A stretch of 64,000 nucleotides of DNA from Hybos culiciformis (lineage: Eukaryota; Arthropoda; Insecta; Diptera; Hybotidae). The DNA lies in assembly GCA_964007475.1 (NCBI GenBank), contig OZ023273.1, forward strand, positions 37,750,411-37,814,410, in the 5' to 3' direction. The translations under genes and the position numbers were made by a program. Shown here piece after piece: positions 11,541 through 26,378 of this stretch; the stretch's first letter is position 1, and each line of letters opens with the position of its first letter. The notes beneath the pieces are model-generated. The model had not been told where the DNA came from. It was given only the letters and a program-made list of their open reading frames with translations, and did no database searches.

Positions 11541-13256
11541 AGGCAAAAAGTGTGGTTGGCGTATAAATCTGTTGTGCCGGAAAATTTCCCTCATTTAAAC
11601 AAATTTACATGAACAAATCGATTTGTGCAATTTACATGAGCATACAAGACTAGCATAAGCGAGTTTTCTATATGTTCAGGTCATTATTAAATTGTGTGTT
11701 AAAATGCCTAGGCTAGAAATGAGTTTTAAAGGCGATTAAAGATTGACAGCTAACACCACAAAAAAAAATTACTATTAGGAAATGTACACATAAAATGAGT
11801 CTTAATAGGTGTTTCATTGATCACCCATCCTCAGTCAAGCAGTCTGGTGGTGATGCATTGAGGAAATCGTGTATGTGACATTTTGAAGAGGATCTTTGTG
11901 CATCTTAGGACTATTAGCAAATACATGAAACTTAGTCAGAAGTTTATTTGAAGTGCAATAAAATAGGTTAGAAGTTTATTTGAGGTACAATAAATGTAAG
12001 GTACAATAAATGTAAAGTCAGCAGCTTAAATTAACTAATGACCAATTTCTATACTTAAGATTGGAATTCGTGTTTCTTGGAATTCGCCTTTCTTGATCTA
12101 AGTGTTGCTGTTTTTTTAACTAATCTTAAATCAAAATTTTGCGTTAAATAAATTTTTTAATTGATGATCGTTTTTTATTAATAATCTATATCCAATATTG
12201 TTAATTTTATTTTATCATTCATTATTTCCGGCTTATAAAATGGATCCTTTAATTTTGTTTTTATGTACTTATGAATTGTTTATTTCCTTTTTCGAGAAAA
12301 AATATATGTACCAAAGTTTTTTTTTCAAAAAAAAAATGACGTAAATTTTCCTTGAAAAAAGAAATTAAATACTACTTGCGTATATATGTTACAATATGAC
12401 AAAATTATATATGAAAAACAAAAAAAAAATTCAATAAAATTATGTCGTTATCTAAAAAATAAAAAAAATAAATACAATAGAATTGAATACAAATTTTATA
12501 TATTTCCTTTGGTCTATTTATATTTTTTTTTACTTATATTTTTATTTATTTCGTTACAAAAAAAAAAAATACACCTGTTGAAATTATTTATTGAACAAAT
12601 TGATATGTGACGTCATTTCAATTTATTTTTGACAACATATTTTTTTTTGTTATTCTTAGATATTACCATCACCTAACTAAATGAAAAAAATAAAAAAAAA
12701 ATAAAATAATTTAATACAATTTTAAATTCAATTTTCATTTCCCAATTTAATTATAATCCATTTTCCAATTTCTATTCTTAAATAAAAAAAATAATAACAT
12801 AGGATTATATTTTGAAAGCAATATTTATAAAAATGAGTATTGATAGTAAAATTATTATAAACAAAAATTCCAAAAACAAAAAGCATATTGTGCTTCGAAA
12901 TAAAAATATAAAATTGCACATACCTAATTGTTTACAAATAATATAAATATTTTGTTCTTTTCGTTATCGACTATCATCGCAAGTATTTTTCTTTAATCTA
13001 TAGTAGATATTACTATGAATTTTATTTTCTATTATGAAATTTATTTAAAAAAAAGAATAATTATTATTATTATGACTAAATACATCAACAAAATTGTATA
13101 TCAATATTCAGATGTGATATTATTATATGTAAATCTATATTTTCTGTACACAGTCGTCTTTTTCTTTATTATATTTAGGTAGTCGCAAATAAAACAAAAA
13201 ACTAAAATTTTTCTTCACCACAAATTTTTGTTTACATAGATAGATAAATTTATATA
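11541..13256. other. Non-coding DNA with GC-elevated patch
   Basis: About 11560-12070 is richer in GC than its surroundings and contains small tandem duplications: an AGGTACAATAAATGTAA-like unit near 11980-12020 and TTCTTGGAATTCG-type units near 12060-12090. I cannot translate it into a recognisable protein on either strand. The rest is plain AT-rich DNA. Confidence 0.5.
12608..12615. promoter_or_regulatory. Perfect CRE octamer TGACGTCA
   Basis: Third full CREB/ATF palindrome in the sr 5' region, in plain AT-rich surroundings (ATGTGACGTCATTTC). A half-like TGACGTAA lies upstream near 12338. Confidence 0.35.
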
Positions 13257-13635
13257 CAGTAATCCTCCGCTTTACGAACACGATGTGTTCTATAAAATTG
13301 TTCGTATATCGAATTCGTTTAGCGAACCCAATATTAGTATGACATTCTATTGAAAATAAATATAGATTTTCCAGTGAATAAAAATATCAGTAATGCATAC
13401 CTAAAATTTTCGTTCCACGAAACTCTATTGTTAAAAAACATTTAAAACAATTTTATTTATTTTAAAAATAAAATTACATTATTCATTAAGTAACAAATTC
13501 AAAATTTTATATTAATTTAAAAAAAAATTGTTTCGTAATAGCGAATTTTTTATTCGTATAACACTTTTTATGCCGTGTTCGTAAGTTCGATATTTCGTAA
13601 AACTAGCCGAACATTCGTAAAGCGAGGGATTACTG
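13257..13635. mobile_element. pogo/Tc1-mariner-like MITE, TA target site
   Basis: Left end CAGTAATCCTCCGCTTTACG and right end (minus strand) CAGTAATCCCTCGCTTTACG form inverted termini of about 24 bp. The 379-bp element is bounded by TA on both sides (13255-13256, 13636-13637), the Tc1/mariner/pogo target duplication. The interior is AT-rich with scattered TTCGTA-type motifs and no transposase frame. Confidence 0.85.
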
Positions 13636-13637
13636 TA

Positions 13638-16600
13638 TATAATTTTGCGATCTTATACAACAGAGATCAATTTATTTTACATTTTTCAAAATTTAGAAAA
13701 AAACAAAAACTTGATGACATTTTATGTTTTTAAAATATGTTTTTAAGTTTTAACGAAAAAAAATTTATAAATAAGTAAAATAATATATAAATCATTATTC
13801 ACTCTAATTATTTTTAAATTTTTAACTCATCAAAAAAATATTAAAATAATTTTCTGAAAAAAATAATAAAAATTAAAAAAAAAAAACGCCCTAACATCTG
13901 GCATATTGAACAATTATATGACTAGGTAATGAGTAAATTTATTATTTTTTATATATTGTGCAAACTATTAATTTTCATTGTTTTATATTACTTATATTTT
14001 TTTTTATTATTTATTATTTTTTCAAAATTTTGCACTCAAATGTTTATATGTTTTTGAAAAACAAAATTTACATTCGAACAATTCAGATACATTAAGAAAT
14101 ACTGTACAGTTAAAAAAATTTTTCAATACTTACTATGAATACTATATAGAATTTATCTTTAAATACATGATTTTGACTGATAGAATTTAATACAACTGAT
14201 AGAATTTAATACAATTTTTGATATGAATTTATTTTGTTTGACCATAATAATATAAAAAAAAAATATCTAATTAAATTAGAAATAAATAAACAAAATATAT
14301 AGAAAAAAAAAACAATTCTAATTAAGCATTCAAATATCATTCACACCAAAAATAAAATCATATTCTCATTTGAATTTAAACAAATCCATCAAAATATTAT
14401 GTTTTTAAAGAAAAATATGTAATGAACACATTTTTCACAATAAAAATATAATAAAAATAGAGTAAGATGTATAAATTTTATGAAAAATCTTTAAAACAAT
14501 AATCCAAACAAAAATGAGAAATTTTTATTTCTTAGCTATTAAAATCATTAAAAAAGGAGCTTCTTGAAATTATGTATATCAATCGAATGTTAACGACTTG
14601 TAAATAATAGCTTGATATATCATATTGAATGAAGTTTGCACTATTAATTTTCTCATACATAAAGCTAGTGAAAATATATATTTTTTTTAATTAAAAAATT
14701 TTATTTTTATTGAGAATTGTCTCGATTTTATATTTTTTTGCGGCTTTTGCAGACTAGTCACGATCGGATGTGGTATTGGGTGTATCGATGATTCGCACCA
14801 TACCCTATAACCCTTGTATTTATTATTCATACCAACATTCGCTTTTGCATAATACTCAACTTGTTAACATAAACACTCAAATGAAATATAACATTGTACG
14901 ATATAAAACATATCGTCAAGGATGAAATATAATCTGATAATTAGTTTAATAAACTCATATCTATAAATGTCGAAATCATGTTCTCATGTTCTCATTTTCT
15001 CTTTTTTTTTAATATGCGAAAAATATACCTTCGACTTGATAGTATTTTTTCCTTTAATTTTGACAAAACTTAGAGTTATTGAAGTATATTTATTTTAAGA
15101 ATTCATTTTTTGGATATTTATTTCAAGAATTCATTTTGCCTACTGAATACAGTATAACGTAGATAATAGATACTAACCACAAGCAACTTCAAATCTGCTT
15201 GGTTTTTTATGGTTTTGTGAAGCCAATTATCACAGAGAAATTTTGTTAATTATATGTTGCTTCAAAAAACGTAATTTAGAAAAAAAATTGTATGTCTAAT
15301 GTCTTATTATTATATATGTATATATTTATTCCTAAATCAAAGCAAATAATGTAATGAAAACGTCATTGAAATAAATAAATAATTATTCTAAATTTATATT
15401 GATGAACCAGAAAAATTCAGTTTCTTTGGGGTATGATAAATAAACTTATTTGGCGCGCATCACAATATTTTTATTTTTATTCTTAGAAAAGCCATCTGAC
15501 ACTTGTTACGTCAAATGCAGTTTTTTCATCGTGATTCTGATGTAAAATAAAAAAAAAAAAATTCCTTAATTTGGATTCAAAATAAATAAACAATTAGAAT
15601 TTTATTTTATTATTAGCTAAATGAAAAAAGTATACATAATTTAATAATAAATCATATAGATAAATTTAGAAAAAGAATTAATTAATTCTAAATTAACGTG
15701 CTATTAATAAAACATTTTTAAAAATTTTATAATTAATTGTCGAGAGGTATAGGTAGTATAATTTGATAACATTGAAGAAAAAAAAGTTAAAAAAAAATCA
15801 CATTGACACTGAGAACCATACATGGGAAAATAAATAACATACAGATATATTTGTTTTTCCAACTTAACTAAGCATTATGGCAAAAAAAGTAATCCAAATT
15901 TTCAGAAATATCTAATTATCAGGAGTCTCAGACAAAGATACACTTTCGGATCATTAAATTTAAAAATATTTATTTTGAAAACGGTAGCTACCAATATTTT
16001 CTTTCTATACGTAAGCTAAGTACTTTGAAATGAACTGTAATCAAAATAAACACAAATTCGGTAGATACTCGTTAAGTAATATTTAATTATTATGACAACA
16101 TGTTAATTTAATTAATTAATAAAATAAACATAAGGAATATAATTTTCAAAAAATAATTCTAGACTCTGTACAAGGAAAATATTTTTTTTAATATCATCTT
16201 CTTAACATCATGTTCACCAGAATGACTGAGAAACATGAAGTTATGGATTTTTAATTATTATGAAGAGTGATATAGATTTTTTAGTATTTTAATTTCCTAG
16301 AAAATTGGCAAAAAAAACATCGGCTATTTCAAAATATTTTTAAATTTTTATTTAAAAGAAGAATTCGAAAAAAAAAAAAAATAGAAAATTAATTGAAGTG
16401 TTTAATTCATTATTAAAAATTTTTATTACAAGAATTATTTTAACGACGTGTGACCACCGAGTTAGTCTTTTTTTCTATTTTAATTATAAATAATTATTCT
16501 ATTTTCAATTAATCTCAATTAAATTTAAAAAATATATATATATAGGGATCTGTAATAAACATTCATACATATAAATTATATATATAAACTAATTGTATTT

Positions 16601-19600
16601 AATTCAAGAGCAAATTTGGCTCTGCCATTTGTTTTATAAATAAAATTGCAATATCTTGCATAATTTAGTAACTTAATGAAGCAACATAATTACCGATTTT
16701 ATTTTCTTGTGATTATCACTTTATTTCTTCTAAACTAAATCCAAGAAAAGTTTGAAATCATACATCATTATTTTCGAGCTAAGTTTATTTACTTTTGTAA
16801 GGGTTTGTTTATTTTTTGACAAAGAATCTTCTTTTTGATTTTTTTCAACAAATTCAATAAAAATAGTTGGTTCTATATATATATCGGAAGAACTGGTTCT
16901 ATATTTTTTTATCTCAACCAATCTTTATCTTATCTTAACCAATACTTTTATCGACTATTGCTTTTACACAATATTAATACGTGAATATAGTATAACCACA
17001 TGTAATACACTTAAAACATTGAGTCAACAAATTATTATATGTACAAATCTACATTATAGTTATAGTTAATAATAATTAGATCAGACATTTCAATGTTCAC
17101 AACAAACCCAATAGTATTATTTTGGTTTAATTAATTGAGGTCAATTTTAAAATGAACGCTGTGATGACACAAATAAGTTATTAAAATTTTATTGATTAAA
17201 ATAATTAATAAAATGCTAAATTATTGTACGATTGTGTGTATGTTTTACAATATTGAATATTTCATCGAAATTAAATGTATACTTTATAAACTAACTTGTA
17301 AACAACTTAAACACAAATATTATATCCGCTATTTTTGGAGATAATTAATTTTTTGCCAAATTTTTAATGAGCTTCCAAATATGGGAAATTGAATTAATGT
17401 AATGAATGATTCATTAAATTAAAGTTTTAGAATTTAAACAGGTTTGAAAATAAAATTTTGTTTTTATTTCAAATGTCTTTAGAAAAAAGTTTAAAAAAAA
17501 AATTTTAATCCGAAATTTAAGTTAATATAATATTTTGTTGCCATTTTTCATTTGTGATAACTTTAGCTGATGGACCATTTTGGAATTTTCTTAGAGATGT
17601 TAATGCCATATTAATATATAAACATACTCAGTTTTAGGAATAATTGAATAAATAACCAACATAACTACTATTATGTTAGTCATGCTCATGCAATACTAAC
17701 TTATATACAACTATAGTTATATAATAGAAGTTATTTTTTGGGAATTAAATGTTATTTTATATAATAATGTTCACATTCAAATAAAAACTAAGAACTCATA
17801 TTAAAATGTCCAATTTGTAAAATTATACGTTTTTAATCTTAATCAATTTTAACAAGTAGGTACTTGTCATACAAAATTAAATTTCTTTAAAATTTATTAA
17901 ATTTTTTCACAAATAAAAAATTAATTTTAATTCAATTTATATTCATTTACGTGCTACAATCTTAAAAAAAGTAATTCTTTGTTTTATCTGTTATTTTCAG
18001 TGTACATGCATGTATATAAAAGTGGCGCTAAAATGCATGTACTCAAATATTTTTGTTGGAAAAAAATTATGGAAAAGGGGATTATTGTGAAAGAATTTTT
18101 CATTCAGAAATTTATATACTTAAATTTTAAAGGTAAAATACAGAAAACAAAAAAACTTGCACAAAATTATTGCAATAAAATGTCACAAGATCAAATTGTA
18201 ATAAAAACTAATGAATACATTAATACGCATTTTATAATTTTTAATAAATTTATTTTAGTTTCCTTTGCCCCAAAAAACAAGAAATATTTAAATCCATCAA
18301 AATTTAATAATTAAATTATATTAATTGCATTGAATAGTTCTGATAACAAGCTAAATTTACAATACTTAATTTTATTTTAATCATCACAAGAAGTTACATG
18401 CATTCATTTTATATAACTAAGTTAACAACGAGAACCTACTGAGAGTTATTTTATTAAAGTTTTAACTCTTTCTTAGTGCGCGGGCAATGAGTAATGAGTA
18501 AGTTAACAAAATAAAATGAATATTTGGTATGGGCGCATTATGCAGATACTATCGGCTCTTACCACTCTTATTTCATAAACCAATTCTTAAGATCCCATGC
18601 ATAGTGTAGTCCCAAAAAAAAAAAACTAATTCTTGAAAATTTATTCTCATCACTAGAAAAAAAAATTTAACATAAAATTTTAATGTTTTGCATTTTTCAT
18701 AGCACTTGTTCATTTGCTGTACTTACAGCTGGGTATTACATGGAAAGGACATTGAAGATTAGAGATTTATTTTATTAATATCTTATGGTTAAGTTTTTTT
18801 TATTTATTTTTTTTTTGTAACATAAAGTGTTATCGTGATTCACTTTTTTCCCTTGTAACTCATATTTTATAAATTAGTGGAAAAAACTAAATGAATTTTT
18901 ACACGACAAAATTTTTTTTATTTTTTTTATAATGTTTATAATTCTTAAAATAAATTTATTAGTGCTTAAAATGTGAACTAGTTTCCTATAGTTTCTATTA
19001 AAAGAGCAGATTCGTCACTATTGCATACTTTATCAGAAAAAAAAATTGTTTTTAAAGCTAAGCGGGTGGTTTAAGATCCAAAAATAAAGGGAAAAATATT
19101 TTTATAGAAAATAATATTCATGCCATAGTTTTGATTTCTATCATTTATTTGCGAAATAAAAATTAATTTCTCCTACGATCAAACGGAATTTCGAGATAAG
19201 TTTGTGCGTAGGGAAGTAATTTTAAGATTTAGAATTTAAAATTTTGTTATAATAATGTGCCTCCATACGATACGATATTATTATAGGTACGATATTATAA
19301 AATATATCCTCAAAACCTTTCAATTCATAATATATATTTTAATAATTTTTCTCATTATTAACTTTTTATTTGATTTTGATTTTAATGAATCATATATTTG
19401 TTGTTCTAAGTATTGAAAAATTGATTCGATGAATTAAGGATGAAAAAATAACTTAATCAAAAATGTTTTTTTGTATTGTATTTATTGTATTGTATTGACA
19501 GTCGATTCAAATATTGAAAAATTCAAGCCTTCGATGTCTATATTATGGATTTTGTTGTTACTCTAAAATAAAGTGCACAAGTTCTCATCCAAAAATATAC

Positions 19601-22600
19601 CAGAAAATTTTATAGGTAATTTATAGACTTAATTTATATAGACTTAATTTCATATAGTGTTAATTCGTTAAGGAAATATCTTTGATATACTGGCCAAAGC
19701 GTGTAAAAAAAAACTTTATTTCTTAATATTTATGTTGTTATGCACATTGTAAGACTAAGAATATTGTAAACTTCCGGTTTGGCAGTTTGTAAAGTTTAAT
19801 TTAAGTGTATATACATATTTACATACATACAAGCACTTGCTTACTGTACAGATATAAGTTTCATAGTCAACTGAAACAAAAAAGAAAATTTCAAAATAAT
19901 ACTAAATAATGTTTATTTAGTGCAATAATTTACTATTTTTTATTGTATATAAATTTACTTAAACTAATAATAATTATTAAATCTACTAAGCAGTATATTT
20001 TCTGTAATTTTAATAGATTTTTATTATTTTTATTTTTTTTATGCTAAATTGAAAAAACATTGGAATAAGCAATTTTAAATACAATTTTTATTAACTAAAC
20101 GCATGTAAAAGATACCTTGTATTTTTATGTTGCATAAAAAATCATATTTATGAGTACACAAAGTAGTGTACAAGGAATTATAATTAAGATACATTATAGA
20201 AAATGTTCTTTTAATTCATATAAATATTTTATTAGGAGAAATAAATTTTAAAAGTTTTTGAATAGAAAAAAAAATATATTTAGCAATTTAACATCGAAAT
20301 ATTCCACTAGGGAGTAATCTTCTTAAAAAAAGAACCAAGAGTTTAAATAGGTACTAAATAAAATCTTTAAAAAAAAAAAGATGAATGAATTATGTCAGTT
20401 TTTATGAATGGTTGGAAAATTTATTTTTTTAAATTCTTAAAACTATATTAAAACTTATAAGATGACATTTACACTGTTCAAACTTATGCGCTAAATTTAA
20501 AGGATGGTACATACATTAAAATAAAAACTTATATAATACACGAGATTATCTAATTTTGGTAGTTTCCGTATCTGAGAATAATACAGTCGTAATTTCCGAA
20601 ATTTTCTTGCTCCTACTATATGTTTAACCCTCTTTTTAATGAAACTCTGTCGGAAGTTCCATCGCTTATGGTTGTTACCTATTAAGTCAACAAAAGACCG
20701 TTGAATGCAATTATCTCAAACACATGGCCTCAAAGTAACGACAATGTTATTCTTAGGTGCGATATTATGTTTTTATTTTTATTTTTTTTCAAGAAATGTA
20801 ACGACATATATACTTATGTACAAGGCGCAGAACTTGTTCGACGGAATAAAACTTTGACATAATCTCTGTAACTATGTTCAATGATGGAATAAGGAAATTT
20901 GTATAATTTTAAATTAAAACAACTATATAGGTTATACTATAGAATAATTGAGGCATTCAATATTAATCGTATTTAAATTATTTTCTTCAAAAATTCATTC
21001 GTCATCAATTAGAAAAATGATTATGTAAAATATGTACATTTTCCTAGTTATAATAAATTTGTAAAACTGAATATAATAAATTAATGTCTCATTAAAAACT
21101 TTGCTCTAATTTAAAAATAAAAATCAGTTTTCAACAATTTCATTAATACCGTATACCTTTTAGTCCCATCACTTTTAAATATAAATTATATGTATGTATA
21201 ATATAATATCATACTACAAACGCGAGAAACCAAAAACAGTTCCAAAAAGTAAGAAAAATCAAAATGTCAACAATTTTCGTCATGAAAACATAAATAATTA
21301 GATATTTTAAAAATATCATTTAGCATGTTTCTAATAATCCATAAATCCCTAAACTGATTCAAAAAAAAAAAATTGTTTAATCCGTCCCCTTTTGCTGATT
21401 TTTTCAGTTATTAAAATTTTCATTTATACTGTAAAAAAGTACAATAAAATCATTAATTCATAAAACACAGGCACAGGGTATTTTAGACATAATAAAAATA
21501 AGTTTTTTTTTGTTATCAATATAATTTTGGCGACAATAAATTTCGTTTTTCAGAGCCGTCCTAAATTCATTCACGCTGGAAAATTTATTTATTTTTCTCT
21601 TAAGATCAGATAACAGTGATTTTCAATATTATATATATTTCTATAGAAATTTAAATTCTAAAAAGTAACAACAGAAAATTATTGATTGATATATAAATGT
21701 ATATATTATTCGTAGACTTCAAAGTCATAACATCAACATTATTATATACTCAAATTTATAATTTTGTAATCATATTTGCCAAATTTATATAACACTATTC
21801 AAAGTTGGGGGAAGGGAAAAAAGCAAAAACTGTATTCAAATATTCTAATAAAAATGCAATCAAAAAATTTTCTTCACCTTGTATATACAAATTAATATCC
21901 GGCTCCTCGTTTTATCTGTGTTTCTTATGATTACAAACGTAAAAAAAATTGTTCCACTAAAAAATATATCAACTCAGCTGTTGTCCCCAAATTATTTTAT
22001 TTATTTTTTGTTTTTAGATTTTTCTAAAAACTTAATTTCTTTTCACTAAATTATAAATTTTACTTGTTTTTTTGATGGCATTTTTATTTCAAAATAATTC
22101 TGATAAATAAAGTCTAAAATAAAAAAAAAAAGTTTAGTGGTATAAAACTATAATTTGAAAAACTCAATTGATAATTTTCAAATCCAATAAAAAGAGAGGG
22201 TCATAAAATAACGAATATTAAGCTTTGGTTTTTTTTAGAGACAAGTTTTATACCGAAACTATATGTGTGATAAATTTCATTGCAATTTGAAGATAGCTCA
22301 AAAAAAACTTTTATTCAAATTTTCCGTACTGAGAGGAAATTTTACTTGTTTTTTGAATCTTTTTACAAAATTTTCGTCAAAACAAAATTAATAAAATATC
22401 TTAATGAATTTTTTTCTTTTGAAATTGTGTTGAAAAAATGTTCTATTTTTTTTTTTTTTATTTGTTTCACCAAAATATTTTTTAAAAAATTTTTTTCTAT
22501 TTTCAAAAATATTAAAAAAAAAAAAAAATAAAATTAAGTATTTCCACTTTAGAAAATTGTTTTTCTTTAAAAATGCAGGAAAAATATAAAAATTTTTGCT

Positions 22601-22987
22601 TGAAAAATTCGAAAAATTAAGAAAGATCTAAAAAAAAATTTTTTTTCTTTCAATATTTTCTTCCACAACGAAAAATGTCTGAAAACACATAAATTTATTA
22701 TTAGATTAAGTACTCAAAATACAAAATTTTTAATATTATGTTTTTGACAAATTTTTGTTTTATGTACAAAATGTGTGTCACGGTAACAAACTAGCTGGCA
22801 CTATATTATTTCTCAATATAAATCTGTTTTGAATTTCTTTTATTTTTTTTTTTTTTCTAAATAAAAATTTATATAAATATTATTTCCTTTTTTAATCAAA
22901 ATTATTTAGAGTGTCAAATTTTATTGATCATTATATTATATTTCTTGAAAATTGCAAGGATATTGCCGCTAAGGACAACTTTTATGT
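13638..22987. other. AT-rich non-coding DNA, no gene recognised
   Basis: No domain-bearing exon is visible. GC-elevated patches lie near 14745-14830, 18460-18600 and 20555-20880. A frame at 18006-18314 (102 codons from ATG, Lys/Phe/Ile-rich, preceded by an acceptor-like TTATTTTCAG at 17991-18000) shows no recognisable domain and is probably chance. A CRE variant TTACGTCA is at 15506-15513. Confidence 0.55.
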
Positions 22988-23562
22988 ACTACACCTTTTC
23001 CAAGTGTAATTCAGAAAGTATCAATTTTAATTCAGAAATTATCAATTGTAATTCAGAGTAGTCAATTTTAATTCAGATTAGTCAATTTTAATTCAGAAAG
23101 TATCAATTGTAATTCAGATTAGTCAATTTTAATTCAGAAAGCGTCAATTGTAATTCAGATTAGTCAATTTTAATTCAGAAACTATCAATTGTAATTCAGA
23201 AACTATCACTTGTAATTCAGAAAGTATCAATTGCAATTCAGAAAGTATCAATAAAAATCTCAATTTTATATTATTTTTAATTTTATTTTATATTATTTTT
23301 ATTTTTATTTTTTCAAATTCTGACCTATTCCTAAAAATTAATAAAATTTAAATTTAAAATTTAATAAATATTGTCGTTTTTTAATACTTTCTGAATTACA
23401 ATTGATAGATTCTGAATTAAAATTGACTAATCTGAATTACAATTGAGGCTTTCTGAATTAAAATTGACCAATCTGAATTACAAATGATAATTTCTGAATT
23501 AAAATTGACTAATCTGAATTATCAATTGATACATTCTGAATTACACTTGGAAAAGGTGTAGT
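22988..23562. mobile_element. Foldback/MITE element made of inverted ~20-bp repeat arrays
   Basis: The ends are perfect inverted copies of about 28 bp (ACTACACCTTTTCCAAGTGT, then AATTCAGA). Inside the left end about 12 head-to-tail units of 20-21 bp carry AATTCAGA (to about 23250). The right arm carries about 8 units in inverse orientation (TCTGAATT, about 23388-23546). Units alternate between TCAATTTTAATTCAGA and TCAATTGTAATTCAGA versions. The centre is AT-rich, with no coding capacity. I could not find a clear target duplication. This architecture is typical of foldback elements or MITEs with subterminal repeats; the family is unrecognised. Confidence 0.8.
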
Positions 23563-26350
23563 TTAGATTTTTTTAAAATAAAAGTGGGTATAAATGAATT
23601 ATTTTTTAAAATTTTATAACAAAAATTAAAACGGATAATCAAAATTAATCCAGTTTGAGGGATGATTTTTGATATAAAATAAAGTAAATTTTATTTATCT
23701 GGTTTATATTGCTACATGTAAACTACGGTACAGTGTTCAGCATTAAATAATATTGTATTTAAAGGAAGTTTTAAGTTAGTTTTTTATTCTAGGTCAGGCT
23801 GGCGTCGATTATTATCAAACAATGTACTAATAAAAACCAATAATCTAGTTAAAATTACTTAGCAGCCGGGAAAAAGATTCTGTATAAATAAAGAGAAAAA
23901 TTTAAAACAAAAGTAGGAGAAGCTTAGTAAATCTCTCGAGTTAAAAAAAATGTTGCATTAATAAATGAAACGAGTTCGAATAATATTAATATAACAAACA
24001 TTTTTCATTACATACACATAGCTTTCATCTACCATGGATTATTTTCATCAAATGAGAAATAAGTCAAAATTAAGAATGAAAGAAAACCTATATCTTGTTG
24101 TCTGTTATGTTATTGTTGAATATTATAAAATATTAGTAATTTATAATCTTCTTTTTGACTACTTAGCTATTGTCAAAATGATTAGCAATAAATATTAACA
24201 TAATATCTGTAGGTTGAATAAAAATTAGTAATTATATTTTTTTTTTATTTATAAATTCATTAATTTTTTTTTTTTTCTTCTTTTAAATAATCATCACTCG
24301 AAATGAAAAAAAAATAAATAAATAAATTTAATATTCTTGGCTTCCAAGTTTACCATTTTCAGATTTATTTTTTTCATTCACAACTGGATGCCCTAGATGA
24401 ATTTCTTTTTATTTTTATTTTTTAATGTTTTTTTTTTTTTTTTTACAAAATTTCAAGTCTTTTTGATTTGAATTTTTATATTCAATAATATTTTTTAGTT
24501 TTTTTTTTAACAAAAACTTATAAATATATATATAAAAATTTATTAATTATGTTAAGTGTTGTCTCGTGTCTTATGTTGATTATGTGGGCTGGCGCAAAAG
24601 CCTTCTTTTAATGAGTTTTTTCTTACATTCAATAAAAAAAAAATTGAAGAAAAGTCTGAAATAGGGAGAAGTTTAAAGCGATTGACACTAAAACTTTGAA
24701 ATATGATTTTTTTTTTGTTATCGTCGAAGAAACGCAGTTCCAAAATGTAATTTATTTGAACTGGTACTTCAAGCTACTTCTGACTTTTATAATTTCAAGT
24801 TTATTTTATTTGGTTGAAGTAATATCCACAGTACACCTAATCGAAGATTAAAGCATTTTGAAGTGGAATCGAATGAAATTGTTTTAATTTTTTTTGAGAA
24901 AAATTTATGATTTACAATTATTATTTATAGATAATTTTATTATTTTGTTTTTTTTAAATTTTGAACAACGACGAATCAATCGCTAACATTAACTAAACTT
25001 TTTTATTAGTTGATATTACCAAATTTTTTACCCTATTGTCAATATTAAAAAATTTTTAATATTTTTTTTATTATATTATTATGTTAAATAAAAAAATTAT
25101 TTTGAGTAGGAAACATACCTACATTAGAAAATTAACAGAACTAACATATTTAACATAACTATGTTTCAATAAACTGCATTTTAATTATATTAAGATTGAT
25201 TTTTTTTTAAATTTCAAGTACATATAGTTATAATACTTAAACACAAAAGTAAACAATAGTGTATGATTTTCTTCTACTGCTTAAGAAGTTTTGAAATTTG
25301 ACTATTGGTTTATTTTCGTCAATAGAAATCAAACATAAAATTTATAAAATTTATTAAAACGTTTCAAACGCAATTAAAAAAAAAGTTTTTAACGAACACA
25401 AAATAAGTCTATATCGGTGCAGAAAAGCAAGCGAGATTCAGAGATCCAAGCTGAAATTAAAAAATGTTGTCCTTCATCTGAGATAATTACGGTGAATTCA
25501 CTTTCAAAATAATACTTTTTTCAAACCCATTTTGTATAACTCTCTTAATTTTAACAAAAATTATCTTTTCTGTAATTCAATTTTGTTACTAATATATTTT
25601 GTACTTGAAGCTAAGTATTATTACAAACCTTTGTTGATAAATTATTAATTATTTTTTTTATATAATTATATAAATTTTCTTTATATAAATAAATATCTAT
25701 TACAAAATATCCAAATATACTATTCCCTGGGTGGTAGAAAATATTTTTAAACTAAAAAAAGATCTTAAATTAAAAATAAGGAAGAAACCTATATGTAATT
25801 TAAAAGTGTAAAAGTCAGTTGAATTTTTAATCCAAGACTACAAAAAAAATTTACACACTTATAATTTTACACGTATTTTAATTAAAAAGGTTTGATTGAA
25901 TACTGATTTTATTGCTAGCTAATTATTTTCAAGGTGTTAATGTTTTGGGAACACAGTAAGGAGTAGAAAAGATTTTCTTAAAGTTTCTCATCCATTTCAG
26001 CCTCATTGACCACACAAAATTATATTCTGCTATAGTAAATTTAGTTGAATAGGCCAATATCTTATAATTGTAATTTTTAGTTGTTGAGAGAATTTTCTCT
26101 TATAGTGAAATTAAATTTAAAAAAAATCTAAAAAATTTTCTATCGAAAAATATTTCAGTTAGAACCAACTTTGACCGCCTTCACTATAATATAACGAATT
26201 GCCTTACAAAATTTAAGATTAAAAATTTTTTAACCATAATAGGATTATTTGATTTTGTTTCTTAATAATATACATATATATACGTTACTCTATTTCCCGC
26301 AATACAAATAAAATATTCTTGCTTTAAAATAAAAATTTTCTGTTTATCAA

Positions 26351-26378
26351 AAAAAATAAAATAAAATAAAATAAAAAT
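26351..26378. repeat. (AAAAT)n microsatellite
   Basis: About five AAAAT/ATAAA pentamers in tandem. Confidence 0.8.

Noticed and set aside
17979..18314. 111-codon frame (102 from ATG) with an acceptor-like site near its start
   Set aside because: Lys/Phe/Ile-rich composition typical of chance frames in this DNA and no recognisable domain.
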